Part shown: one piece after another, positions 1 through 6,494 of the stretch
Layout of the letters: each line of letters begins with the position of its first letter
Position numbering within the stretch: position 1 is the stretch's first letter
Assembly (NCBI GenBank): GCA_030616935.1
Contig: JAUWWJ010000068.1
Span: forward strand, 1-7,644
Source of the DNA: Planctomycetaceae bacterium
GTDB taxonomy: Bacteria > Planctomycetota > Planctomycetia > Pirellulales > UBA1268
Length of the DNA stretch: 7,644 nucleotides
Direction: 5' to 3'
Made by a program: the position numbers and the translations under genes
Notes under the pieces: model-generated
Told to the model about the DNA's origin: nothing
The model's input: the letters and a program-made list of their open reading frames with translations, nothing else
Database searches by the model: none

Positions 1-197
1 ACCGGGGCCGTACCGGAATTCATGAATTGCTTGTTTTTGATGCCAACATTCGAGATCTGCTCGTGGGTCGACCATCGATTCAAGATATTCGACAAGCCGG
101 CCGAAAATCTGGAATGAAAACGCTCAAGCAGTCTGGCATTCGAAAAGTGATTGCTGGAATTACAAGTCTTAATGAGGTCATGCGAGTCGCAAAGTAA
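1..197 (+). CDS. GspE/PilB-type secretion ATPase, C-terminal fragment
   Basis: This is the last 64 codons of a gene that begins before the window, read from base 3 with TAA at 195-197. It opens with RGRTGIHELLVFD, the signature that follows the zinc-binding segment in GspE/PilB hexameric ATPases. It continues with the usual C-terminal helices (IRDLLVGRPS, GMKTLKQSGIRKV) and ends with AGITSLNEVMRVAK, the standard family ending (compare AGxTTxEEVxRV). These cytoplasmic ATPases power pseudopilus or type IV pilus assembly. The Walker motifs and Cys cluster lie outside the window, so GspE, PilB and a more specialised homologue cannot be separated. The next gene starts 45 bases downstream on the same strand, so the two may be co-transcribed. 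The family is well supported; the exact subtype is not. Confidence 0.88.
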   Translation, partial: RGRTGIHELLVFDANIRDLLVGRPSIQDIRQAGRKSGMKTLKQSGIRKVIAGITSLNEVMRVAK

Positions 198-242
198 GAG
201 TATACCGTTCATGGAAGTTGTTTCATTACGTAAGAAAGTCGA

Positions 243-1181
243 ATGATGGTACCGTTGGCCGGAATTTTTCAAACGCTGGTAAGTCTGCTCGCCATTGCCA
301 TTGTACTTGGCTTTATTGCCTATGGGTTCACACACGGGATGTTCCGTTCTGTACTTGCCGGAATGCAGGCTCTCGTTGCCTTTGTCGTGACATTGACTTT
401 CATTCCAACGCTCACGGAAATCCTCATCGCTATTGATATGCCTCCAAGTTACGCATTTCCCGTCGCTTTATTGGTCCTAGCGGTAGGAACAGCCGTTGGT
501 ATTCACATTCTTATTGAAAAATATATCCCCAGTGAAGCAATCTCTCTTCTTTCAATGATTGACAAGATTGGTGGAGCTTTTATTGGTGGGACAACGGGTT
601 ATGTTGCCGCAGGGGGGCTTCTCATCGGACTCTCTCTTATGCCACTTCCAGAAAGTTACAGGCTAAACCGTTCAGAGCTCCAATTTGATTTTGGTACACC
701 TATGCTACGAACCTTTGCCCGCATTATCGAACCCGATGGCGATAAACGAAATCGGTTACTCAAAGGAGAAGTTTGGCCAACTGTTGGTAATGAGAATGAC
801 ACACCTCAATATCCTGAAAAACCACTTCCACCAGAGCCAACAAATCTACCAGCAGGACAAATTCCTCCCCCTTTTGTGCCACCGCCACCAAATATTTGGA
901 GCGAACCTTTTGTTGATTTAAACGACAATAAACAACGCGATGACAACGAGGTGGCATACCTTGACGACAATAAAGACGGTCAGTTCACAGAAAACGCGCT
1001 TATTGCCCCACCTGACGATAACGACATGAAGCGCTTTGTGGGTCTCTTGGACAGGTATCAGGAAAATAATTGGTGGCGATGGCGAGTGAACCAGGCAACT
1101 TGGGAGGATCTTTATCCGGTTGAAAAGCCTGAAGGGACCCCTATTGATCCAGAGGAAGCCCTACCTAACCCAGCCGAATAG
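243..1181 (+). CDS. CvpA-like integral membrane protein with EF-hand-like tail
   Basis: The product is 312 aa. Residues 6-28, 36-58, 69-91 and 109-133 are four hydrophobic segments. The spacing, the YGFTHGMFRSVLAGMQ stretch after the first segment and the MIDKIGGAFIGGTTGY stretch at the fourth resemble the CvpA (colicin V production) family, whose biochemical role is poorly defined. After the membrane part comes a soluble tail: a Pro-rich linker (about 186-217), then an acidic segment with a near-canonical EF-hand loop (D225, N227, N229, Q231, D233, E236) and a second partial loop (D241, N243, D245, G246), suggesting calcium binding. A Trp-rich patch (NNWWRWR, 275-281) and a Pro/Glu-rich end follow. 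The start is the first of two adjacent ATGs; only a weak purine stretch (AAGAAAG, about 231-238) precedes it. It follows the secretion ATPase closely. The membrane nature is certain, CvpA kinship likely, calcium binding inferred. Confidence 0.78.
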   Translation: MMVPLAGIFQTLVSLLAIAIVLGFIAYGFTHGMFRSVLAGMQALVAFVVTLTFIPTLTEILIAIDMPPSYAFPVALLVLAVGTAVGIHILIEKYIPSEAISLLSMIDKIGGAFIGGTTGYVAAGGLLIGLSLMPLPESYRLNRSELQFDFGTPMLRTFARIIEPDGDKRNRLLKGEVWPTVGNENDTPQYPEKPLPPEPTNLPAGQIPPPFVPPPPNIWSEPFVDLNDNKQRDDNEVAYLDDNKDGQFTENALIAPPDDNDMKRFVGLLDRYQENNWWRWRVNQATWEDLYPVEKPEGTPIDPEEALPNPAE

Positions 1182-1205
1182 ATGACGCACTGCATATTTA
1201 TGCCT

Positions 1206-1229
1206 GCTGTCAGAGGCCAACATGACAGC
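1206..1229. terminator. Hairpin in convergent gap, possible bidirectional terminator
   Basis: A perfect 7-base inverted repeat (GCTGTCA at 1206-1212, TGACAGC at 1223-1229) encloses a 10-base loop. A 6-base outer pair (TTATGC 1198-1203 with GCATAA 1247-1252) could extend the structure. It sits midway between the convergent ends of the CvpA-like gene and sucD, where a two-way terminator would be expected. No run of T follows on either strand, so it is not a classical intrinsic terminator. Confidence 0.35.
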
Positions 1230-1293
1230 GAATCTCAAGCACAAATGCATAAGAATATTCGCTACGCGCAGAACATTCGTGATTGGTAACCGA

Positions 1294-2172
1294 TCAGACT
1301 TTCCGTTCCATTGCACGAACCATTGCTGTCCCCATATCAGCCGGAGTTTCTGCAATCTCAATTCCAGCATCACGAAGTGCTTCTAACTTTGCCTCGGCTG
1401 TTCCCTTGCCGCCTGAAATAATTGCGCCGGCGTGCCCCATGCGTTTCCCAGGAGGAGCCGTACGACCGGCTATAAAGGCTGCAACGGGCTTTGTGACATG
1501 TTCCTTCACATAAGCTGCAGCTTCTTCTTCTGCTGAGCCACCAATTTCCCCCATCATTAAAATAGCGTGCGTGTCATCATCTTGTTCAAAAAGTTCCAAG
1601 ATATCTATAAAACTTGATCCGACCAAAGGATCACCACCAAGGCCAACACATGTGCTCTGTCCATGACCAAGTTGAGTGAGTTGCCACACCGCTTCATACG
1701 TAAGTGTGCCGGAACGACTCATGACCCCGACGTTTCCTGGTGTGTGAATGTAGCCCGGCATAATTCCAATTTTACATTGGCCCGGTGTAATAACTCCGGG
1801 ACAATTAGGACCGACGAGTCTACTCTTGGAGTTTTCAAAGGCTGGTAAAACTCGCGCCATATCGAGCACGGGTATACCCTCTGTAACCGCTATGACAAGC
1901 TCGATTTCTGCTGCCACGGCCTCAAGAATGGCATCCGCTGCAAAAGGTGGAGGAACAAAAATCATCGTCGCATTCGCACCTGTCACATCACGTGCTTCAG
2001 CAACTGTATTGAAGACCGGAAGATCGGCAATTGTTTCTCCTCCCTTACCGGGAGTAACACCACCTACCATTCTTGTTCCGTACTCAAGGCAGCCTCGAGT
2101 ATGAAACTCACCAACTTTTCCAGTGATGCCCTGACAAATAACACGTGTATTACGATCGACAAGAATGCTCAT
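1294..2172 (-). CDS. sucD: Succinyl-CoA synthetase (ligase) alpha subunit
   Basis: The product is 292 aa, the normal size for SucD. With the beta subunit it interconverts succinyl-CoA, phosphate and NDP with succinate, CoA and NTP in the cytoplasmic TCA cycle. The N-terminal CoA-binding Rossmann domain shows [13 protein letters not shown] (13-25) and GGVTPGKGG (37-45). The segment [11 protein letters not shown] (121-131) is the usual family signature. The phosphorylated active-site histidine is His247 in [10 protein letters not shown] (242-251), equivalent to His246 of E. coli. [12 protein letters not shown] (179-190) is also typical. Nothing essential appears missing. It is the second gene of the sucC-sucD pair, 49 bases after sucC. 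No convincing Shine-Dalgarno sequence precedes the ATG, but [18 protein letters not shown] matches the normal start of the family, so the start is secure. Confidence 0.97.
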   Translation of the reverse strand: MSILVDRNTRVICQGITGKVGEFHTRGCLEYGTRMVGGVTPGKGGETIADLPVFNTVAEARDVTGANATMIFVPPPFAADAILEAVAAEIELVIAVTEGIPVLDMARVLPAFENSKSRLVGPNCPGVITPGQCKIGIMPGYIHTPGNVGVMSRSGTLTYEAVWQLTQLGHGQSTCVGLGGDPLVGSSFIDILELFEQDDDTHAILMMGEIGGSAEEEAAAYVKEHVTKPVAAFIAGRTAPPGKRMGHAGAIISGGKGTAEAKLEALRDAGIEIAETPADMGTAMVRAMERKV

Positions 2173-2221
2173 GAAAATTTGCTATAGCTAAAGAGGTACT
2201 AATATTAAAAGAAAACCGTGC

Positions 2222-3406
2222 TTACGCTTTTATCGAATCAACCACTTTTTGAGCAGCATCGGTAAGCCCATCTGCTGTGATAATTGAGGTGTCACTTGCG
2301 GCAAGAATCTTCTTACCCTCTTCTACTTCAGTGCCCTCCAATCGGACCACGAGAGGTACAGTAAAACCTATTGTTTTGGAGGCTTCTACAAGGGCATTTG
2401 CGATTGTTGTACATCTCATAATACCACCAAAAATATTGACTAGTATTGCCTTCACATTGCTATCCGAAAGGATAATCTGAAATGCCTCGGTGACTTGTTC
2501 AACATTTGCCCCACCTCCGACATCAAGGAAATTAGCGGGCTCACCACCATGAAACTTCACCAGGTCCATCGTACTCATCGCGAGACCAGCACCATTCACG
2601 AGACAGCCTATCTCTCCATTCAGTTTTACATAGGATAATCCTGCAGCATCGGCTCGTATTTCTGCTGGTTCTTCTTCAGTTTCATCACGAAGCAATAGGA
2701 CATCTCTGTGACGAAACATCGCATTATCATCAAATGTCATTTTTGCATCGAGAGCTACCAGAGTTTTATCTCCAGTGAGAACAAATGGATTGATTTCCAA
2801 TAATGATGCATCGAGTGAAACAAATGCATTGCAAAGAGACTGAAAAAATTGCACTGCATATCGCCAACTAGCTGTCGGCAGGCCAAGCTTCGACGCCATG
2901 AGACGAGCTTGGTAGGCACCAAGTCCTCGGTCCGGATCAAAGGGTTCTGACAGAATCAATTCTGGTGTCTTCACTGCTACTTCTTCAATATCCATTCCCC
3001 CAGCAGTACTTGCGATAAGTACCGGTGATCCCGCTGCTCGATCTACAAGAATGGCACAGTAAAGTTCTTGCTGAATATCACAACCACTCTCAACAAATAC
3101 TTGCCGAACAATTTGACCTTCTGGCCCTGTCTGAACAGTCACAAGTGTTTTGTTTAGGAGACCTTGTGCAATTCGAGAAGCATCTTCCGGCGACTTGGCA
3201 AGTTCGACACCACGTTGCTCCGACCCCTCTACCTGCCCCTTCCCACGACCGCCTGCATGAATTTGCGCTTTCACTGCACAAACTGGAGCACCAAGAGACT
3301 CGAATGCATGTGCCGCCTCGTGAGGAGTTCGGACAACCTTTCCCTTCAGAACCGGTACACCCGCGGTCCGCAAGAGTTCTTTCGCTTGAAATTCATGGAT
3401 TTTCAT
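2222..3406 (-). CDS. sucC: Succinyl-CoA synthetase (ligase) beta subunit
   Basis: The product is 394 aa, close to the 388 aa of E. coli SucC. It carries the nucleotide-binding ATP-grasp fold. It begins [12 protein letters not shown], the usual start. [15 protein letters not shown] (45-59) holds the nucleotide-contact Lys46 and Gly53. LLEINPF (202-208) and LDAKMTFD (219-226) carry the magnesium ligands E204, N206 and D220. [20 protein letters not shown] (270-289), the glycine-rich FLDVGGGAN (293-301) and NIFGGIMRC (324-332) form the phosphate and subunit-interface regions. All expected functional residues are present. ADP versus GDP preference cannot be decided from sequence alone. It is the first gene of the pair with sucD and is divergent from the glycosyltransferase across a 247-base gap. 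Confidence 0.97.
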   Translation of the reverse strand: MKIHEFQAKELLRTAGVPVLKGKVVRTPHEAAHAFESLGAPVCAVKAQIHAGGRGKGQVEGSEQRGVELAKSPEDASRIAQGLLNKTLVTVQTGPEGQIVRQVFVESGCDIQQELYCAILVDRAAGSPVLIASTAGGMDIEEVAVKTPELILSEPFDPDRGLGAYQARLMASKLGLPTASWRYAVQFFQSLCNAFVSLDASLLEINPFVLTGDKTLVALDAKMTFDDNAMFRHRDVLLLRDETEEEPAEIRADAAGLSYVKLNGEIGCLVNGAGLAMSTMDLVKFHGGEPANFLDVGGGANVEQVTEAFQIILSDSNVKAILVNIFGGIMRCTTIANALVEASKTIGFTVPLVVRLEGTEVEEGKKILAASDTSIITADGLTDAAQKVVDSIKA

Positions 3407-3653
3407 GGCTGCCTTTTCTGATAATCAAATATGAAAGCCTGACCAAAGCAAGGGCACCTCAGCCAGAAATTGTTTATCGCTTGCAATACCAATATGGCAC
3501 GGAAGGCATTCCGTTCCAACAGTGAGCCGTTTCTCGCAGGAAACGCCATCTATTCAAAAAATCTCGCACGTGACTGAAATCAATCTTTCACACGAATTGG
3601 AAAACTGAAATATTGCTACTCGGTAAGAATTCTCAGTACGAAATAGTTTCTCT
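3407..3653. promoter_or_regulatory. Divergent control region between sucC and glycosyltransferase
   Basis: This 247-base non-coding stretch must hold the promoters of both the sucCD pair and the glycosyltransferase-epimerase pair. I found no convincing -35/-10 pair in either direction. The clearest structures are two perfect short hairpins: ACGGAA-GGCA-TTCCGT (3499-3514) and CGTTTC-TCGCAG-GAAACG (3528-3545). A weaker one, TGAAA-TCAATC-TTTCA, lies at 3575-3590, and a CACGTG palindrome at 3567-3572. They could be operators or leader structures; this is inference from position and symmetry only. Confidence 0.45.
3412..3417 (-). promoter_or_regulatory. Weak ribosome binding site of sucC
   Basis: On the minus strand AAAAGG lies five bases before the sucC ATG, within the longer purine run AGAAAAGG (3412-3419). 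It is the best Shine-Dalgarno-like match before any start in this window and agrees with the start chosen from family alignment. Confidence 0.5.
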
Positions 3654-4826
3654 ATGAATTCGAAAAGTCACCTTGATACACCATGCGGTACGAAAACGAC
3701 CCTGCCCGACATATTGCCTCGGGTTGTTATCGATTTCGAAAAACTCCGTCATATCAACTGTGGTCTGGGCCGCTTCTCTCTTTACCTTGCTCAAGAGCTA
3801 CTGGCTCGCTCGGATAATTGTTTTGAGCCAGTCTTCTTTATACCTGACGGTTGTGACCATTATTTTGAAGCAACACCAAATGCCAATTACAGCAGCATAA
3901 AAGTTCGTCCTTGGAATAAAGAGAGCTTTCAGCGATGGGTACGGCCTATTGGCCGTCACTTTCATAAAGGTGATAGACCTGCGATCTGGCATGTAACTCA
4001 TCAGACATCAAAGTATTTGCCATTTGATGAACGGATACCTGTTGTCTTAACCGTACATGATCTAAATTTTCTACACATGACAGCCTCTGACGATCAGCCA
4101 GAACGAATTCGCAAGCGGCTTGCCCGTGTCCAAAAGCTCGTGACCCGAGCAACTGCTATTGTCACTGTTTCAAAATATACAGCGACTGATTTAGCTCAAC
4201 ACATCAATGTTGAGTCAAAGACTATTCATGTTGTTCCGAACGGCCTTACACCACCTGCTGAAATTACTCACAAGCGACCTTCATGGGCACCAAAAAATCC
4301 ATTTGTTTTCTCTATCGGAAACTTTCTACAGCACAAAAATTTTCATACTTTGATTGAGATGATGAAACACTTGCCGAACTATCAACTCGTCATAGCTGGT
4401 AAAAAAGAAACCTCATATGGAAAAAAGATTATTCAAGAGACTTATCAATCCGGACTCACAAGCCAGGTTCTTCTACCTGGAGTAGTCTCTGATACAGAAA
4501 GGGCATGGCTATACCAAAATTGTGACGTATTCGTCTTTCCATCTTTGACTGAAGGTTTCGGATTTCCAGTACTTGAGGCCATGCAATGTGGAAAACCTGT
4601 GGTCATGTCCAACCGCACGAGTCTTCCAGAAATTGCTGGCGACAGTGGCTGGTTTTTTCATTCGTACAAACCAGTTGAAATGGCTAATACTGTTCAAGAT
4701 GCTTTGAGAGCTTTTCACAGCGATCCACAATCAGGGGCCCGTAGTCAACAGCATGCAGCTGGCTTTTCCTGGCAAGCCGCTGCCAAAGGATATGCTGATG
4801 TCTATCAGACAGTGCTTGAGCAATGA
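3654..4826 (+). CDS. GT4-family (GT-B fold) glycosyltransferase
   Basis: The product is 390 aa. After about 22 unconserved residues the N-terminal domain starts with PRVVIDFEKLR and the glycine motif GLGRFSLYL (37-45), then VLTVHDLNFL (131-140) and VTVSKYTATDL (170-180). The C-terminal nucleotide-sugar domain has SIGNFLQHKNFHTLIEMMKH (220-239), AGKKETSYG and the donor-binding EX7E motif EGFGFPVLE with E300 and E308, followed by CGKPVVMSN and SLPEIAGDSGW. This is a complete retaining GT4 enzyme, probably cytoplasmic or loosely membrane-associated, transferring a sugar from a nucleotide donor onto a growing glycan. Donor and acceptor cannot be read from the sequence; mannosyl or rhamnosyl transfer is common among close relatives. 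No Shine-Dalgarno sequence is visible, so the start could lie a few codons further in. The epimerase follows 86 bases later on the same strand. Confidence 0.93.
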   Translation: MNSKSHLDTPCGTKTTLPDILPRVVIDFEKLRHINCGLGRFSLYLAQELLARSDNCFEPVFFIPDGCDHYFEATPNANYSSIKVRPWNKESFQRWVRPIGRHFHKGDRPAIWHVTHQTSKYLPFDERIPVVLTVHDLNFLHMTASDDQPERIRKRLARVQKLVTRATAIVTVSKYTATDLAQHINVESKTIHVVPNGLTPPAEITHKRPSWAPKNPFVFSIGNFLQHKNFHTLIEMMKHLPNYQLVIAGKKETSYGKKIIQETYQSGLTSQVLLPGVVSDTERAWLYQNCDVFVFPSLTEGFGFPVLEAMQCGKPVVMSNRTSLPEIAGDSGWFFHSYKPVEMANTVQDALRAFHSDPQSGARSQQHAAGFSWQAAAKGYADVYQTVLEQ

Positions 4827-4912
4827 CTCATTCATAAGAAATTCGGTCATCGCGCTTGTTAAAAGTAGTTAAAGATAGTGGTACAAGTAAGAATTACTAT
4901 TTCGAGTTCACC

Positions 4913-5896
4913 ATGAAAATTATTGTTACCGGCGGCGCAGGGTTTATTGGTAGCCATATTGTCGATGCGTGCGTTAAATCTGGTCATAAAGTAGAAATCA
5001 TTGATAACCTTTCAAGTGGATCATCTGAGAATGTTCCTCGAGACGTTCCGCTTCACCAGGTCGATATTCGTGACACACTTAGCATCGCTAAAATTTTCAA
5101 AACATTTCAGCCTGATGCTGTTTGCCACCAAGCGGCCCAACTATCGGTTAGTCGATCGGTTCGCGAGCCTCTGTTAGACGCAGACATCAATTGCCTTGGC
5201 CTTCTTTCTGTGCTCGATGCAGCGGTCGCTTCAAGCTGTAAGCGAATGGTCTTCGCATCTTCCGGTGGCGTCTTGTACGGAGATGTTCCAACACCTGCTC
5301 CAGAGACAACACCAGCAGATCCGATAAGTCCCTACGGCATTACCAAATGGGTTGGTGAAAAATACCTTGAATTTTATGCCCGAGAGCATGGGCTTTCATC
5401 AATTGCACTACGCTATTCAAATGTCTTCGGACCTCGACAAAATCCTCATGGTGAAGCCGGAGTAGTCGCTATTTTCTGCAACCAATTGCTCGACGGTCAT
5501 CCTGCTTGCATCAATGGTGATGGAAAATATATTCGTGATTATGTCTACGGCCCTGATGTTGCTGCAGCGAATCTCTCTGCACTTTCTTTAGACAAACAGG
5601 CCTTTGGCAAAGGAAAAATGCTTTCCCTGAATATCGGCACAGGAGTTGGCACTGACGTCAATACACTCGAAAAGAACGTGCGAAGACGGGTAGAACAGCT
5701 CCTTGCACATACTGGAAAAAAACAAAGCCTGCCTGACCCTGAATATGGTCCTGAACGAGTTGGAGACCTACGATCAAACCTCCTCGACACAAGCCGTGCC
5801 AGCGATGTCCTTGCCTGGAAGGCAACACATTCATTCGATGAGGGGTTAAAAGCGACAGTCCAGTGGTTTTTTGATCAAAAGAACTACCCTCAATAA
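4913..5896 (+). CDS. NAD-dependent UDP-sugar 4-epimerase (GalE-like, extended SDR)
   Basis: The product is 327 aa from the ATG at 4913. The NAD-binding Rossmann motif MKIIVTGGAGFIGSH (1-15) sits exactly at this start, as usual in the family. An in-frame TTG 19 codons upstream would add unconserved residues and is unlikely. Other extended-SDR marks are D31 after the second beta strand, VDIRD (50-54), HQAAQLSVSRSV (72-83), the catalytic S116/S117 (FASSGG), Y141 and K145 (SPYGITK) and the substrate segment RYSNVFGPRQNPHGEAGVV (167-185). NGDGKYIRDYVYGPDVA (201-217) and RVGDLRSNLLDTS (282-294) complete it. Such enzymes interconvert UDP-glucose and UDP-galactose or the corresponding N-acetyl or uronic forms in the cytoplasm. 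The exact substrate is uncertain, so no symbol is given. Pairing with the upstream glycosyltransferase indicates surface-glycan synthesis. Confidence 0.92.
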   Translation: MKIIVTGGAGFIGSHIVDACVKSGHKVEIIDNLSSGSSENVPRDVPLHQVDIRDTLSIAKIFKTFQPDAVCHQAAQLSVSRSVREPLLDADINCLGLLSVLDAAVASSCKRMVFASSGGVLYGDVPTPAPETTPADPISPYGITKWVGEKYLEFYAREHGLSSIALRYSNVFGPRQNPHGEAGVVAIFCNQLLDGHPACINGDGKYIRDYVYGPDVAAANLSALSLDKQAFGKGKMLSLNIGTGVGTDVNTLEKNVRRRVEQLLAHTGKKQSLPDPEYGPERVGDLRSNLLDTSRASDVLAWKATHSFDEGLKATVQWFFDQKNYPQ

Positions 5897-5919
5897 AATG
5901 TCTCCAAACGAATTTTATT
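5892..5919. repeat. AT-rich inverted repeat at the epimerase stop codon
   Basis: AATAAAAT (5892-5899) and ATTTTATT (5912-5919) are perfect inverted copies around a 12-base loop, overlapping the epimerase TAA stop at 5894-5896 and running into TTTTG. The stem has no G or C pairs and would be weak, so a terminator role is only possible. Confidence 0.2.
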
Positions 5920-6011
5920 TTGTAGTCGTCTTTGACCTCGAACCTTCTTGTCTTGCTCTTCTTCAGCTCTGGTTCAAAGGTTTAAGACAAGCTGAGCTGT
6001 ACCTAAAATAG
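5898..6011 (+). CDS. Possible small ORF directly after the epimerase
   Basis: An ATG one base after the epimerase stop opens a 37-codon frame ending in TAG at 6009-6011. The peptide begins MSPNEFYFVVVFDLEPSCLA and ends LRQAELYLK. I do not recognise it. The stop-to-start spacing would suit translational coupling, but the length is well within chance and no ribosome binding site of its own is visible. It may be another remnant from the same decayed stretch, since the dehydratase remnant starts where it ends. Confidence 0.18.
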   Translation: MSPNEFYFVVVFDLEPSCLALLQLWFKGLRQAELYLK

Positions 6012-6494
6012 TTCTACTGACGTGATCATTGGTGACACCTGCCAAGGCGGGGTGCTCCCTTGCTGCACTCCTACCAGAGCATCGCTGCCATGTTGGACAC
6101 AACACGTTAAGCATTTTCAGGTTATCTCTACGAACTGAAGAAACTCAGAATCAATGAAAGGATCGCTTTCGAGTAGCTGTCTCTTGATAACGTAGAGCAG
6201 GTTTACAAGCTCGTTGACAACTATCAGCCAAAGAATTTTATTTTTCTGGCAAGAAACACACACCGCTTCATGTATGTGTTTCAAAAGACTGTGAAGCTGT
6301 CGGCCTTTCCTGGGAAAACTATGTTGTTCAAGACCAAGAGTTTGTGTTCACAAGATAGCTGTCATCCACGGGCTTCGGTGAATGAAACAACTGATCGTCT
6401 TGGTTGGACTGCAACTGTTCAGATGCCCAAACCTGTGCAACGTTTGCTCAAGGATCGCAAAAAGTCAGATGAAGCCAACTACTCAGATTTCTGA
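6005..6494 (+). pseudogene. Decayed GDP-mannose 4,6-dehydratase-like gene
   Basis: No single frame is open, but pieces in successive frames fit one extended-SDR protein of the GDP-mannose dehydratase type. KIVLLT (6005-6022) resembles the first beta strand. DTCQGGVL (6034-6057) matches the family's VTGQDGAY. One frame over, LAALLPEHRCHVG (6059-6097) matches LAxLLLEKGYxVHG. In the third frame YELKKLRINERIAFE (6129-6173) matches the xxLGIxDRVxx segment. After an in-frame TAG (6174-6176), LSLDNVEQVYKLVDNYQPKN and FIFLARNT match the DxxSVxxxLxxxQPDEIYNLAxQS block. From about 6390, DRLGWTATVQMPKPVQRLL matches the family's C-terminal LGWxATVxMPELVRxxV. Roughly half of a normal protein of about 330-350 aa, including the YxxxK catalytic region, is missing. 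The enzyme would have made GDP-4-keto-6-deoxymannose for fucose, rhamnose or perosamine synthesis. The identification is by eye; decay is clear, exact subfamily less so. Confidence 0.75.

Noticed and set aside
218..436. A 72-codon frame overlapping the start of the CvpA-like gene
   Set aside because: It is a Cys/His-rich out-of-frame reading of the CvpA-like membrane segments with no recognisable feature.
1252..1259. GAATATTC palindrome between the convergent genes
   Set aside because: An isolated 8-base AT-rich palindrome is expected by chance and has no partner copies here.
1283..2104. Several plus-strand open frames across sucD
   Set aside because: They are antisense to a complete, highly conserved gene and have low-complexity Ala/Ser/Pro composition typical of shadow frames.
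3025..3525. A 166-codon open frame on the plus strand
   Set aside because: Most of it lies antisense to the well-conserved sucC, it has no recognisable motif, and it runs on into the divergent control region; it is a shadow frame.
3590..3650. Possible sigma70 promoter before the glycosyltransferase (TTTCAC with AATATT)
   Set aside because: The spacing is 17 but the -35 matches only two of six bases, so it is not better than chance.
4856..4912. An upstream TTG start adding 19 residues to the epimerase
   Set aside because: The NAD-binding motif begins at the ATG at 4913 as in the family, and the extra residues look non-coding.
6270..6494. An intact small gene of 74 codons
   Set aside because: The frame stays open well upstream of its ATG, and its content matches the middle and end of a dehydratase, so it is a piece of the remnant and not a gene of its own.
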